A DNA stretch of 64,000 nucleotides. It comes from Elgaria multicarinata webbii (lineage: Eukaryota; Chordata; Lepidosauria; Squamata; Anguidae). Shown one piece after another: positions 11,235 to 21,838 of this stretch. The stretch lies in assembly GCF_023053635.1 (NCBI RefSeq), contig NC_086172.1:51626001-51690000 (forward strand), read 5' to 3'. A program made the position numbers and the translations under genes. The first letter of the stretch is position 1; each line of letters opens with the position of its first letter. A model generated the notes under the pieces. The model did not search any database. It saw only the letters and a list, made by a program, of their open reading frames with translations, and was not told the DNA's origin.

Positions 11235-13052
11235 AACCCTCTTTCCACTAGGGTTCCCATTCCCATGGATGGAACCATACACATGTGCATCCATCCTTAT
11301 GTAAGCCTCCTTAAGGCTGATGTTGATCACATCTCAGCCAATGTGTTTGGTTGCTGCACCTCAGCATCTAGGGGCCAGGCTAGCCCACACTTCATGCTTT
11401 CGGTACCCACAGGTACTGAACGCCTGAATAGGACTTAAATTGCTTGACGTTCAATCATCTTAAATTGCTCCATTAAAACATCTGCCACAATATGAACTCC
11501 TACAAAGATCAAAATGCATTAAGAAATCACACCCCCAAAAATGGAATCATGCCAGAATCACACCAAAAAGAAAATCAATTTAAATGTATTGAATTAATGG
11601 ACAAAATGTTGAAAAACTATAGATATTCATGAACATGGTATAAAATAAAGAAAACATTACACTAAAAATGATTGTGGCAAAATAAATGAAACAGTTAACA
11701 ACGTGACTATCATTAAGGCAATGGTAAAAGGATTCATAAAATATAGAAACAAATTGCACATTTGTATGATCAAGGCATAATAAAAGGCATATGGAATAAA
11801 AGAGATGTTAGACCTTTAACTTACCAGCATGGGTAACTTAAGAATTCTAAATGCCCCACTATAACATGCACATCTACCATTCCAGTGGAGAGTTCAAGGT
11901 TCTTAGATGACTTCCAGGTAAAAAGTCCCCAAAAGTGTTAAATAAAGTATCTCCAGGCAAGAGTTGAAAAAGTGTTCAAACATCTGAAGTCTTCTGATGC
12001 ACATTGAAGAATATATAAAAAAATATCCACAAATGTTGAGAGAAATCAAGGAAATAAATTAATAGTAAAGAAGCCTTAAAAAAAAAAAGCACTGCTCAAG
12101 AGAAACAGCTATATGACAAGCTCAGCAAGGGGGCCTATGATAACATTTAGCAGCAAAGATGAAGAGGGAAATTCAAAAGATGAATAGTTTCTGGCTAAGG
12201 AGGTAAGCAGCAGGAAAGAAGTAGCAGGAGAAAGAGAGAGATGATCTAAGTAGGGATATTCAGAGAGTGTAATTGGCAGTTCCTCCATTTTGGGAGAAGG
12301 CAATCACAGCCAGAAGCTTCAGAACAAAGCAGGAAAAAAGAGATAGACGACACACAGCAACAAACCATCCTTTGCTTAAAACAAAAATATGTAAAACCTC
12401 TTTTCTTTCGGTAATACTTGCTCTGATTGGTTATTGCTTACCATTTGAATGAAGAATTTTCACTTCAATTAAAACTAGTTCCATACTGATTACTGGATCA
12501 ACTGCCTTGGTGTTGTTGTTTGTTTTCATTGTTCATCCTTATCATAAATTATAAATATTTGCATCTCAAACCAAGTGGCTTTATCAGTCACCATAAATCT
12601 GTCTTCCAACTTTAAATGAAATGGGGAACATGGGAAGCCTTAAACAAAACAAACATATCTGTGAATCACATGAAAAGACCAATGCTGGTCCTTAGGAATA
12701 CAAAAATAAAAGAAGGCAAAATAACGTTCCGTGCCAAAACCTTAGATCTGGGGCGCAAATGCCAGAAAATCATGAAATGATATGTGGTTGGGCCCAAGGA
12801 AGGGAGTAGGGTTATCTGGCGAACCCCAAAGGGCTATTGGGACTCAAGGAGAGTTAGATTTGGCCCTTGGCTTGAGGTTCTGTACTCCTACCGTAGATCC
12901 TTGATGGAGCTATGCGAAAGCAGAAACCCTATAAGGAATCAGGCTCTAAGAATAGAGAAGAAAACATACCGTCACTACTAAAATCAAGGAAAACCTTCTG
13001 TGGCAGTTTTACAATTCATCATGGTTGCATGAGAAGAGCCATGAAGCAATAA
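11235..13052. other. unique AT-rich intergenic DNA
   Basis: No gene. The minus frame at 12109-12303 and the plus frame at 12784-12981 are short and resemble no known protein. Confidence 0.5.

Positions 13053-13112
<60 letters not shown>
13053..13112 (+). repeat. (AAT)20 microsatellite
   Basis: Uninterrupted AAT units. No LINE tail is visible upstream. Confidence 0.95.
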
Positions 13113-13113
<1 letters not shown>

Positions 13114-14320
13114 CAAAGTTAAATGCACTTATCCTAACACATTTTAAAATAATATCTTGACTCTACTCAGCTTGCTCCTTTAAATCACCCTTTTTAAAAT
13201 TCTGTAGTATTCTATTATTGGACAAGGACAGTTCAGAGATAAGATGTAATTTTTATTGTTTATTTTAAGGGCTTGGGGGATGATGGCTTTTCGTGTGTTA
13301 TCTTCAGGGGGAATCACTAGCCTTCCAGCCTTCATGGCTCCCAGACAAAAGGAGCATCCATGTTGCACCATTCATACTCATGTTTTATGGCACTCAGACC
13401 CTTTTCCAGGTGTTTTCTGCATTAAAAACCCAGCTCTCTACTTTTTGCAAACACATTTGGGATACAGGAAGGAAGTGGATGAAGGAGGAGGGAAACAAAC
13501 AACCCAAGAATGTAGAAAACAAATCATGGTTTGTTTGATCACATGCCTGACAAATTTTGAACATGGCAACAAAGCATCAAGTTGGCCTTATGTGTGAACC
13601 AGGCCTTTGTCAGTTTTTCTCTTGTTTCCTTCAAAGCAGAGGTAATGTCTTAGCTCACAGAACATCTAGGCTTTGTGGACCTTCTCTTTGCCTACACCAC
13701 TTCAGAACAAAGAAAATGAGTCCAAAAAAAGTAAAAGAAAAGCCGATTAACACATGCCATCATGTTATACTTGGCCATGTTACATTAAGCACACTTTTTC
13801 CGAATGTAAAACTGCCACATGGACCTCCAATCTGGGTCATGCTCCCAATCAAGGCCCACACTGGCTTTCCCCTTTAAATCACCCCGAAGGAGATGTTTGC
13901 AGTGAACAGCACCTTTGGGGGTAAATAGCAGTGGTGATGAGGATTCAGCAGGAAATGGTATGCAGCCTCAATCCAGTTCAGGACCTCAATCTGCATTGAA
14001 GTTCCACATGTCTGCTTTTCTTTCAAAATAAAATAGGTCAATTAAGCATGCTTCTTCAAAGGCATAATTTGGTACTTGATCCTCCAGTCTACCTTAGGGT
14101 GGAGTTATCAGCCTAATGGAAGAGTTGATCAAGGCTGGGCATAGCATATGGAAAAGAGGCAATTAAACTGAAATTACATGGTACTGGATGTCAACAGCTC
14201 TGCACATTTTCAATTTGAATATGTCACATCGACTTATGCAACTGAAGAATGTACATTACAGATTGTACACACCTAACCCACTTGTGGTCCAAAGAACACG
14301 TGTGCAACTGAACATTTAAA
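13113..14320. other. unique intergenic DNA
   Basis: Overlapping frames at 13256-13877 on the plus strand lack protein resemblance and codon-like structure. No gene called. Confidence 0.5.
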
Positions 14321-14413
14321 AATGCAATCCAATTCATGTTTAGACAGAAAAATGTCCTACAATGTCCAGCATGCCCTAGCTAGGATTTTTTTGTCTAAAA
14401 ATGCATAGGATTC
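14321..14413. mobile_element. palindromic MITE, about 93 bp
   Basis: The outer arm aatccaattcatgtttagac pairs with gtctaaaaatgcataggatt. The centre holds ctacaatgtccagcatgc, a ZNF143-like core. Non-coding foldback element. Confidence 0.6.
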
Positions 14414-14486
14414 AAGTGTTAAAGTGATTACACCACTTACCCAAGGGTGTGGTTACTATTGGACTTTGCATTCACTTAGCATTAAT

Positions 14487-15679
14487 GAATCATAGAATAG
14501 CAGAGTCTGGAAGGGGCCTACAAGGCCATCGAGTCCAACCCCCTCCTCAATGCAGTAATCCATCCTCAAGCATCCCTGACAAATGGTTGTCCAGCTGCCT
14601 CTTGAATGACTCTAGTGTGGGAGAGCCCACAACCTCCCTAGGTAACTGATTCCATTGTCGTACTGCTCTAACAGTCAGGAAGTTTTTCCTGATGTCCAGC
14701 CGGAATCTGGCTTCCTTTAACTTGAGCCCGTTATTCCGTGTCCTGCGCTCTGGGATGATCAAGAAGAGATCCTGGCCCTCCTGTGTGTGACCACCTTTTA
14801 AGTATTTGAAGAGTGCTATCATGTCTCCCCTCAATCTTCTCTTCTCCAGGCTAAACATGCCCAGTTCTTTCAGCCTCTTTTCATAGGGCTTTGTTTCCAG
14901 ACCCCTGATCATCCTGGTTGCCCTCCTCTGAACACGCTACAGCTTGTCCTTCTTGAATTGTGGAGCCCAGAACTGGACACAATACTCTAGATGAGGCCTA
15001 ACCAGGGCCAAATAGAGAGGAACCAGTACCTCACATGATTTGGAAGCTATACTTCTATTAATGCAGCCCAAAATAGCATTTGCCTTTCTTGCAGCCATAT
15101 CACACCGTTGGCTCATATTCAGCTTGTGATCCACAACAATTCTAAGATCCTTCTCATTTGTAGTATTGCTGAGCCAAGTATCCTCCATCTTGTAACTGTG
15201 CATTTGGTTTCTATTTCCTAGATGTAGAACTTGGCATTTATCCCCATTAAATTTCATTCTGTTGTTTTCAGCCCAGCACTCCAGTCTATCAAGATCACTT
15301 TGAAGTTTGTTTCTGTCTTCCAGGGTATTAGCTATCCCACCCAATTTTGTGTCATCTGCAAATTTGATAAGCGTTCCCTGCACCTCCTCGTCCAAATCAT
15401 TAACAAAAATGTTGAAGAGCACTGGACCCAGGACTGAGCCCTGCGGTACCCCACTTGTTGCCTCTCCCCAGTTTGAGATGGTTCCATTGATACGTACTCT
15501 TTGAGTCCGATTCTGTAGCCAACTGTGAATCCACCTAATAGTTGTTCCATCTAGCCCACTTTTAGCTACTTTGTTAATCAGAATGTCATGTGGTACTTTG
15601 TCAACAGCTTTGCTGAAGTCAAGATATATGACGTCCACAGCATTCCCACAGTCCACAAGGGAGGTTACCCTATCAAAAA
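14487..15679 (-). mobile_element. CR1 LINE, 3' portion with reverse-transcriptase ORF
   Basis: On the minus strand this encodes a CR1 reverse transcriptase. YLDFSKAVDKVPHDIL is followed by GVPQGSVLGPVLFNIFVNDL, the catalytic FADDTKLGG and the C-terminal domain ending in [16 protein letters not shown]. The frame 15656-14547 is open except for one in-frame TAG at 14937-14939 (gacaagctg-TAG-cgt), where a CAG is expected. The element ends with the typical CR1 3' region (attctatgattc type) at 14488. Its upstream coding part continues at 19250-19278 beyond the inserted Copia element. The duplicated gcattaat at 14479-14486 and 19279-19286 is a candidate target duplication. The copy is 5'-truncated. 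Confidence 0.9.
14547..15656 (-). pseudogene. CR1 ORF2 fragment (reverse transcriptase, C-terminal part)
   Basis: About 370 codons of the CR1 ORF2 protein in a single frame. The RT core with the catalytic FADD motif lies near the middle of the upstream section, and the C-terminal domain follows ([20 protein letters not shown] onward). One nonsense codon (TAG, 14937-14939) interrupts DKLQRVQRR. The endonuclease domain is absent because the copy is 5'-truncated. It is an unusually well preserved but inactive LINE fragment. Confidence 0.85.
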
Positions 15680-16107
15680 TGTTGGGTTATTGTGCCAGAA
15701 CTTTTTTCTTTCTGGAACTCTGTTTGTGCTCAGAAACAAACACACATCACGTAGGTCTTATACAGCAGAGCTGGTTTATTTCCTTCAGGCTTCTGTGCAG
15801 TCCAATTCAGATCAGTTCAGATCAGCACACTGAGGCATACACAGAGAGCAGTGATCAGAGAGCAGTGATCAGTAAGCAGTGATCAGTTCTATTTTACACA
15901 AGTGAGAAACTATATACACATCTTATATAATTCTTACCTACATTACATATAGCTGTGATGAGGCTAACTTAGAATCTTGGCAAGGTTCCCAGAACAGCCT
16001 CTATCTCAAGGTAATTGCTCACAGATACTTTCTCTGTTTAACCCTGAGATAGCCATACACACACAATTTTAATGACTAAGCAAGTATTTCTTTTCATATA
16101 CTTAACA
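15680..16107 (-). repeat. Copia 3' LTR
   Basis: This 428-bp repeat reads tgttgggttattgtgccaga to tacttaaca on the plus strand. It contains three tandem copies of a 14-bp unit with core agcagtgatcag (about 15845-15887). It differs from the partner LTR at about four positions. Confidence 0.95.
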
Positions 16108-16120
16108 GTCCTCTTCTTGC
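16108..16120 (-). promoter_or_regulatory. Copia polypurine tract
   Basis: The minus strand reads gcaagaagaggac immediately before the 3' LTR, a purine-rich plus-strand primer of the usual kind. Confidence 0.7.
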
Positions 16121-16499
16121 GCATGTTGTTTAAATTGTGTTATAATCTGAGACCCAGCTTTAAAACATCTCTTTGTGTTTTACTATTGAACGTTCTACTT
16201 GTCTTTTCTCATTTTGTTTTATTTTGAATACTCTCAAATGAAGTAGGTTCATAGGCTATTAGTAAAGCTCTATGAGAAACCTGTTTGCTTTGGTATTCAT
16301 CTGAATAACGAATTGGAGCTTTGCGTTCTCTTTCTGATCGTCTTGGCATAGTTACAGGCATAGTTTCCTCCTCCACAGTTTCTTCTCCCTCCCTCTCTTG
16401 CTGAGATTGTTCAGGAATTTCTTCTGTTTCTACAGCTTTCTGTTCTACAGGCAAACTTACATACTGTTTTGTTTCTTGCATTTGTTCATGAAAAACTAC

Positions 16500-17400
16500 A
16501 TCTCTGTTCACAATTACACTTTTGTGATATGGAGACCACAAACGATAGCCTTTTGTTTGTGTATCATATCCCAACAGTTTACATTCCAAACCTCTTTGAG
16601 CTAGCTTTCTTGGTCTGTTTTTTTTCTGAATATGAGCAAAACATTTATTTCTAAAAACCCGTATATGTGACACTCTAGGTTTTCTTTTGTAAAACATTTC
16701 ATATGGGGTTTTTTCATGTACAGAGTGGTAAAGCCTGTTTAACAAATAATTTGAGGTGGACAAAGCTTCTGCCCAGAACAGGTTAGACAATCCTGACTCT
16801 TTCAATAGAGCTCTTAACATGTTCTGCAAGGTTCTGTTTTTCCTTTCTGCAACTCCATTTTGAAATGGTGAATATGGAGCAGTAAGGTCATGTTGTATAC
16901 CCTCATCACTGAGGAATTTTTTAAATTGGTTGCTAAGAAATTCACCTCCCCGGTCTATTCTTAGATTAGCTATAGGTTCTTTAAATCTATTTTTATTCCA
17001 CTTAACAAAGGCTTTAAACTTTCCAAAAGTTTCACTTTTTTGTTTTAACACATACACAAATCCAAATCTATTGTAATCATCAACAATAGACAAGAAAAAT
17101 CTGTTTCCTCTTTGACTTGTCTCAAAAGGACCTGCAAGATCTGCATGTATTAATTCAAAAATTCTTTTTGTTGTTCTCTCACTATGTTTTGGAATGTTTG
17201 ACTTATGACACTTGGTTTCACTGCATACATTACATTCTAGATAGTTAGAACATGGTTTGATTTTCACCCCTTCACACAATTCTGGAATCTTAGAAATTGT
17301 TTTATAGTTAGTATGACCAAACCTTTTATGAGTTAAATGGATACACTCTTGGTGTGATTTGCAATTGGCTATTGTTTTTGTTGTGACTTTGCTGGCTACA
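16500..17400 (-). pseudogene. Copia integrase part (fossil)
   Basis: On the minus strand the HHCC zinc-binding region is followed by an integrase core with the stretches FELIHADLAGPFE, SIVDDYNRFGFVY and GVAERKNRTL, typical of Copia integrase. It lies directly downstream of gag and protease-like sequence, as expected for this family. It is part of a broken element. Confidence 0.9.
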
Positions 17401-17649
17401 ACTTCATTTTCTGTACAAGTATTAATCACATACAAAGATTCTTTCATTATTCTTTGCACACACACCTTGTTTCTTTGTTTTATAGTACAATTTTCTTCAG
17501 TAAAACAAACTTCATACCCCATTTCTGTTAACTGAAACACACTTAGAAGGTTTGTTTCTAATTCTGGTATATATAAAACACTTTGTAGTTCAACTCCTAG
17601 ACAATCAAAATATACATTATCTACACCACAAATCTGGATTTTTGTTCTA

Positions 17650-18578
17650 TTTGCAAGGGTAATACACTTTTGCTCTGAAGTAGAAGTTTCTAAGGTTACA
17701 AATGAAAGTTTGTCTTTTGCCATACTTATTGAAGCCTTAGAGTCCAAAAACCAAGGATTCATTGTCTCTTTGACTCTTGCTAGAAGACACTTCTTTTTTG
17801 ATTCAGCTTCATTCATGTTGTTTTCTTCTCTCCACTTTGCTGTCAACAGCTTTTTTTTCTTGTTGTTGCAATCCCGCCTTAAGTGTCCTGTGGAACCACA
17901 GTTAAAGCATTTCCTTGCCTTTAATGCAGCCACCACGTCAAAAGTTTTATGGCTTTGTTGAAATTCAGCCACAGGATGTTTAAGGCTCTGTTGTTTTGAA
18001 GCTTGTCTTCTTTCATAGGTTTCCAGTAGTTTTCTAGCTACATACTCGAGGGTTAAATTTTTTTCTTCTTGACTTTCCATCATTGTGACAACCGCGTCGT
18101 ACGATGAATCAAGACTTGACAAAATCACATAGACTTGGTGTATAGTTGTAAACTCCATCCCTCGTGCCTTGAGTTGATTGAAGAGTTCTCTCATGCTTTT
18201 CAAATGGTTTGACATAGACTCCCCTGGTTTCAGCTTCATTCCATACAGCTTCTGGGTTAGAATTACTTTACTGCCCGCTGTTTCTCTTTGATATACAGCT
18301 TGTAGCGCATTCTAGCACTCTTTTGATGTATTCAAAAACTGAATGAAGGAAATTTGAGAGTCTTCCACAGCTAATGCAATAACTGCCATTGCTTTTGCAT
18401 CGTCCTTAAACCATTTAGCATTCTGTGGATCTGCTCTATCTGGTGGATCCTCTGTGACTACATACCACAGTTCAGCCTGAATCAGATACATTTGCATTTT
18501 GTAAGACCATAATGCATAGTTAGAGTCATTCAGCTTTTCCAACAATTGATGCAAACCAGACATATTAGCTCCTGCCAT
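17650..18578 (-). pseudogene. Copia gag and protease-like part (fossil)
   Basis: The gag start carries LNDSNYALWSYKMQMYL, the hallmark of Copia gag (the DUF4219/UBN2-type region). Further on is a CCHC zinc knuckle (CFNCGSTGHLRRDC, near 17868-17909). A protease-like segment with WFLDS follows. Such gag proteins form the particle in which reverse transcription takes place. The copy is broken. Confidence 0.88.
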
Positions 18579-18805
18579 TTCCTCTGCTTTAGGAATTGGT
18601 ATCTCACCGTCCTTCTGCTCAGAGTCCTCCTCAGAGTCAGCCGACTGAGATTATTCTTCACTTTGCAGCACTGGCTTTAGCTTGATGTCTTCCTCTATCA
18701 ACAGTCTTCTGTTTTAGCAGACTCCTGGTTCTGATACTGCACCGTTCCCATCAAGTTCTGGTTCTTCTGCCTGGATTAGGCTGGCGTAGGCTGGTCTAGG
18801 CTAGA

Positions 18806-18821
18806 CTGGGCCCATAACCTT
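18806..18821 (-). promoter_or_regulatory. Copia primer-binding site (half of initiator tRNA-Met)
   Basis: Just inside the 5' LTR the minus strand reads ggttatgggcccag. Its plus-strand complement ctgggcccataacc is the anticodon arm of eukaryotic initiator tRNA-Met, including the CAT anticodon. Drosophila copia is known to prime with the 5' half of this tRNA from the same region, so the same half-tRNA priming is inferred here. Confidence 0.85.
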
Positions 18822-19249
18822 TGTTGGGTTATTGTGCCAGAACTTTTTTCTTTCTGGAACTCTGTTTGTGCTCAGAAACAAACACACATCACGTAGGTCT
18901 TATACAGCAGAGCTGGTTTATTTCCTTCAGGCTTCTGTGCAGTCCAATTCAGATCAGTTCAGATCAGCACACTGAAGCATACACAGAGAGCAGTGATCAG
19001 AGAGCAGTGATCAGTAAGCAGTGATCAGTTCTATTTTACACAAGTGAGAAACTATATACACATCTTATATAATTCTTATCTACATTACATATAGCTGTGA
19101 TGAAGCTAACTTAGAATCTTAGCAAGGTTCCCAGAACAGCCTCTATCTCAAGGTAATTGCTCACAGATACTTTCTCTGTTTAACCCTGAGATAGCCATAC
19201 ACACACAATTTTAATGACTAAGCAAGTATTTCTTTTCATATACTTAACA
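18822..19249 (-). repeat. Copia 5' LTR
   Basis: Partner of the repeat at 15680-16107, with the same length, the same TG/CA ends and the same three 14-bp units (about 18987-19029). It would hold the promoter of the minus-strand element. Confidence 0.95.
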
Positions 19250-19278
19250 AAAAAATGAGATCAAATTAGTCTGACTTT
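19250..19278 (-). mobile_element. CR1 LINE, continuation upstream of the Copia insertion
   Basis: The minus strand encodes QTNLIS and joins, after the inserted element, to FFDRVTSLVD at 15650-15679, as in CR1 reverse transcriptase. Homology stops near 19278, where the candidate 8-bp target duplication starts. Confidence 0.8.
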
Positions 19279-20214
19279 GCATTAATATGGCAGGTATAGG
19301 TATATCACTTATAATTTCAAATATTTAAATATTTAAATTTCCTGAAACTTTGATGACTTTATCTGGACTTTTGTAAAACTGATGTAACATGTTTAAAACA
19401 AAAACAAAAACTGAAGAGTTAAGAAAGTTGATAAAAAGGCTCCATGTGGCTTTGATGTTCTGTTCTTGCTTCAGATATTAATGATCAAATGGAAGCAGTT
19501 CTCCTTTTAGCAGAGGTAATGGAAAATGCATCAAAACGATTGCCTCATGCACCCATCTCTCAGTACATATCATCTATAGTGCTTTGGACATATCCCACCA
19601 ATAGTGGGTGGTTCATCATAGCTCTGCAGAATAATTAATTTTGATTCATATTTTGTAGAAGAGAGATGGCACCTTGAGCTGAGCCCATGCACATCGAGCA
19701 GAGCTGAGGAAAGCAGACAACCAAGAAATAAAAGCAATATTTCAGTCTTCAGATATTTCGGGTCTAGAGTTGAACTACAAGGAATGTGAAATCATTCCCT
19801 ATCAGTGCAGAATGTAACATGATGAGGCCTACCACCCTCATTACAGCCCTGAGGGCAATGAAAAATAGCTTATTATTCACACAAATCCTTTGAGGATTAG
19901 GAAAACTCCTTGCTACCCACATCAAACTGAGGCATTCAAAGGGAATACATTTTAAATGCTGGGGTTCAAGTTAAGCCTCAACAAAGCACACACATTTGTC
20001 GCTTGCCTCACCCCTGTTTTTAATCATTTGCAGTCACTCACTCTCAGATGGTGCAGGCCAGATCAGCTTCGGGAAACATTATGAAGAATAAACTTACATT
20101 TCTCAGACAAATTAGAGCAACGGTCTATTTGCTATTCCCATTCGAAGAAATAAGAATTATTTGGGGAACATATGAAATGTGACCACCTTGTCTCCCATGT
20201 TATTTAACACGAAA
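19279..20214. other. unique intergenic DNA
   Basis: AT-rich. No gene or repeat recognised. Confidence 0.5.
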
Positions 20215-20640
20215 CTGCTGGATGAGGTCATCCAGAAATTTGAGGAATGGTCTCATTACTACAGTGGTGATACACATAATGGAGCGATATTTCTCCTTTC
20301 CATCGCATTTTGAGGTGGCAGCAGATAAGGTCCTGAACTAGTGTCTGGAATCAGTGATTGACTGGATGAGGGCAAATAAGCTGAAACGTAATCCAAACAA
20401 GATGGTGTGGATGGGGGTGGGTGGGAGCAGAAAATTTGAGACTAGATATATCCCATTCTCAATGGTTCTCATTTCTCCACAAGGTTCAGGTTTGCTGCTT
20501 CGGCATGTATCTGAATCCAACAGTGATCCTGGATGTTCAGGTGGTAGCAATAGCTAGAGTGCCACCAGTCTCCCAACTATATACTCTCCTGAACAAAAAG
20601 GAACTGGCCATGGTCCCTCATCCTACAGATGTACAGATTT
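20215..20640 (+). mobile_element. degenerate L2-like LINE ORF2 fragment
   Basis: Plus-strand translation in shifting frames gives VIDWMRANKLKRNPNKM, GSRKFETRYIPFSM and LYTLLNKKELAMV. These correspond to the L2 region just before the C-terminal block seen at 38075 onward (YQLHPYLDRDSLATVIHAL). Several frameshifts and stops make it an old copy. It ends abruptly near 20640 without a tail. Confidence 0.7.
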
Positions 20641-20769
20641 GTTAAATCTGTTTCATTGGCATCTTGTGGATTATCAGGCATCTTTCATTCCATTGTCCAC
20701 TCATTGATGGAATTGGGGTTATTTTAGGGCTGTACGAGAAAATTGTTCCATTAGCACTAATGTGCGTGT

Positions 20770-20850
20770 TTGCAAAAGTCCTTCCCCCCCCCCAAAAGAA
20801 ATCTGATTTGCAAGTCCACAGAATCCATTCAATTAAAAAAAAAAAAAAAG
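20770..20850. repeat. short C and A homopolymer runs
   Basis: A C-run (about 20786-20795) and an A-run (about 20836-20849) in otherwise unremarkable sequence. Confidence 0.8.
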
Positions 20851-20993
20851 CCGGTCTGCTATAGAGTGCGCAGGTTGGATTCATAGAAGTCTGAACTCAG
20901 TTAAATCTACTGTGGATTTCTCTGACATCCCTAAGTCATGCAAGACCCAACCTGCTGTTGGGTTTGGCATGGTGACAGAGGCAAGAGCGACAT

Positions 20994-21790
20994 TATTATT
21001 ATTTATTTATATAGGAAACAGAGAGTGTCGAGAAGTATGTCAGTGAGAATAAAGGAGAATTATTTTAAAATTTTGTGGAGGTGGTACCTAACCCCGATTA
21101 GATTGAATAAGATAAATGAGCAATACTCAGCAAATTGTTGGAGAGGTTGTGGGGAAATAGGAACGTATTTACATATGTGGTGGGAATGCAAATATGTACA
21201 AAGATTATGGAAGATGGTGTTTTTTGAAATTGAAGAAATAGTGGGAATGAAAATAGAACAAACACCAAAGATTGCATTGCTGTCACTATTTGAAGATATA
21301 AAATGTGGAAAAGAAACTAAAGAGTTGATATCGAGTTTGCTGACTGCAGCACGATTGATGGTAGCTAGGAACTGGAAGATTCAAGGGGAATACTCTATTG
21401 AAGAATGGTATAAAGAAGTTTGGGATATAGCTATTAATGATAAACTGACGTAATATTAAGTGGAGAAAAGGTATAACTAAAATAAATGAGTTTGAAGGAA
21501 TCTGGAAACAGTTCCTAATATTTGTTTTTATTAAGGGAAGTGGGAAACCGCCAGCAGAAGAAACGATAAGATTTTGGAATCAGGAATAGATCCCGAGGTG
21601 GGGGGAGCACTATTATGTCAAGAATGATTATGTTATGGTATAATATTTTATAGTTAATATCTATTCAATACATATGTACTCAACATTTATTCAACATGTA
21701 TGTAGTATGTAATAGTTGTTTTGATGTTTTCTTTATTGTAATGTTGTATGTTTAATTAATGTGGAAAAGCAATAAAATTTAAATATTTTT
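20994..21790 (+). mobile_element. L1 LINE 3' end, 5'-truncated
   Basis: From about 21014 to 21453 the plus strand encodes the L1 ORF2 carboxy end. It shows NYFKILWRWYLTPIRLNKI, then the C-rich segment CWRGCGEIGTYLHMWWECK and ARNWKIQ, up to a stop at 21451-21453. The HMWWECK block is the L1 C-terminal zinc-knuckle region. A purine-rich 3' UTR follows, with gcaataaaat near 21770 and an A/T-rich end. The coding fragment is open for about 145 codons, so the copy is fairly young. Confidence 0.85.
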
Positions 21791-21795
21791 TTTTT

Positions 21796-21838
21796 ATTTA
21801 TATAGCACCATCAATGTACATGATGGTGCTATATAAAT
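21796..21838. repeat. perfect 18-bp inverted repeat of LINE-tail sequence
   Basis: Arm atttatatagcaccatca (21796-21813) is followed by loop atgtaca and the exact reverse complement (21821-21838). Each arm is the end of the tail family seen at 600-632 and 39166-39180, so two tail ends face each other. Confidence 0.85.

Larger units (their letters stand above)
15680..19249 (-). mobile_element. Ty1/Copia-family LTR retrotransposon, broken, young
   Basis: The element is 3570 bp on the minus strand with 428-bp terminal repeats that begin TG and end CA. Recognisable parts, from the 5' LTR: primer-binding site, gag with a CCHC zinc knuckle, protease-like segment, integrase, then the polypurine tract and 3' LTR. 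The gag-protease-integrase order is that of Copia elements. No reverse transcriptase or RNase H part is recognised, the element is shorter than the usual 5 kb, and it shows a few breaks, so it is non-autonomous. A five-A target duplication (15675-15679 and 19250-19254) flanks it inside the CR1 element. The LTRs differ at about four of 428 sites. With an assumed neutral rate of 1e-9 per site per year that means a few million years. Confidence 0.92.

Noticed and set aside
15845-15887. Possible CRISPR-like short repeat array
   Set aside because: Only three directly adjacent 14-bp units inside an LTR. There are no spacers, and this is a vertebrate genome.
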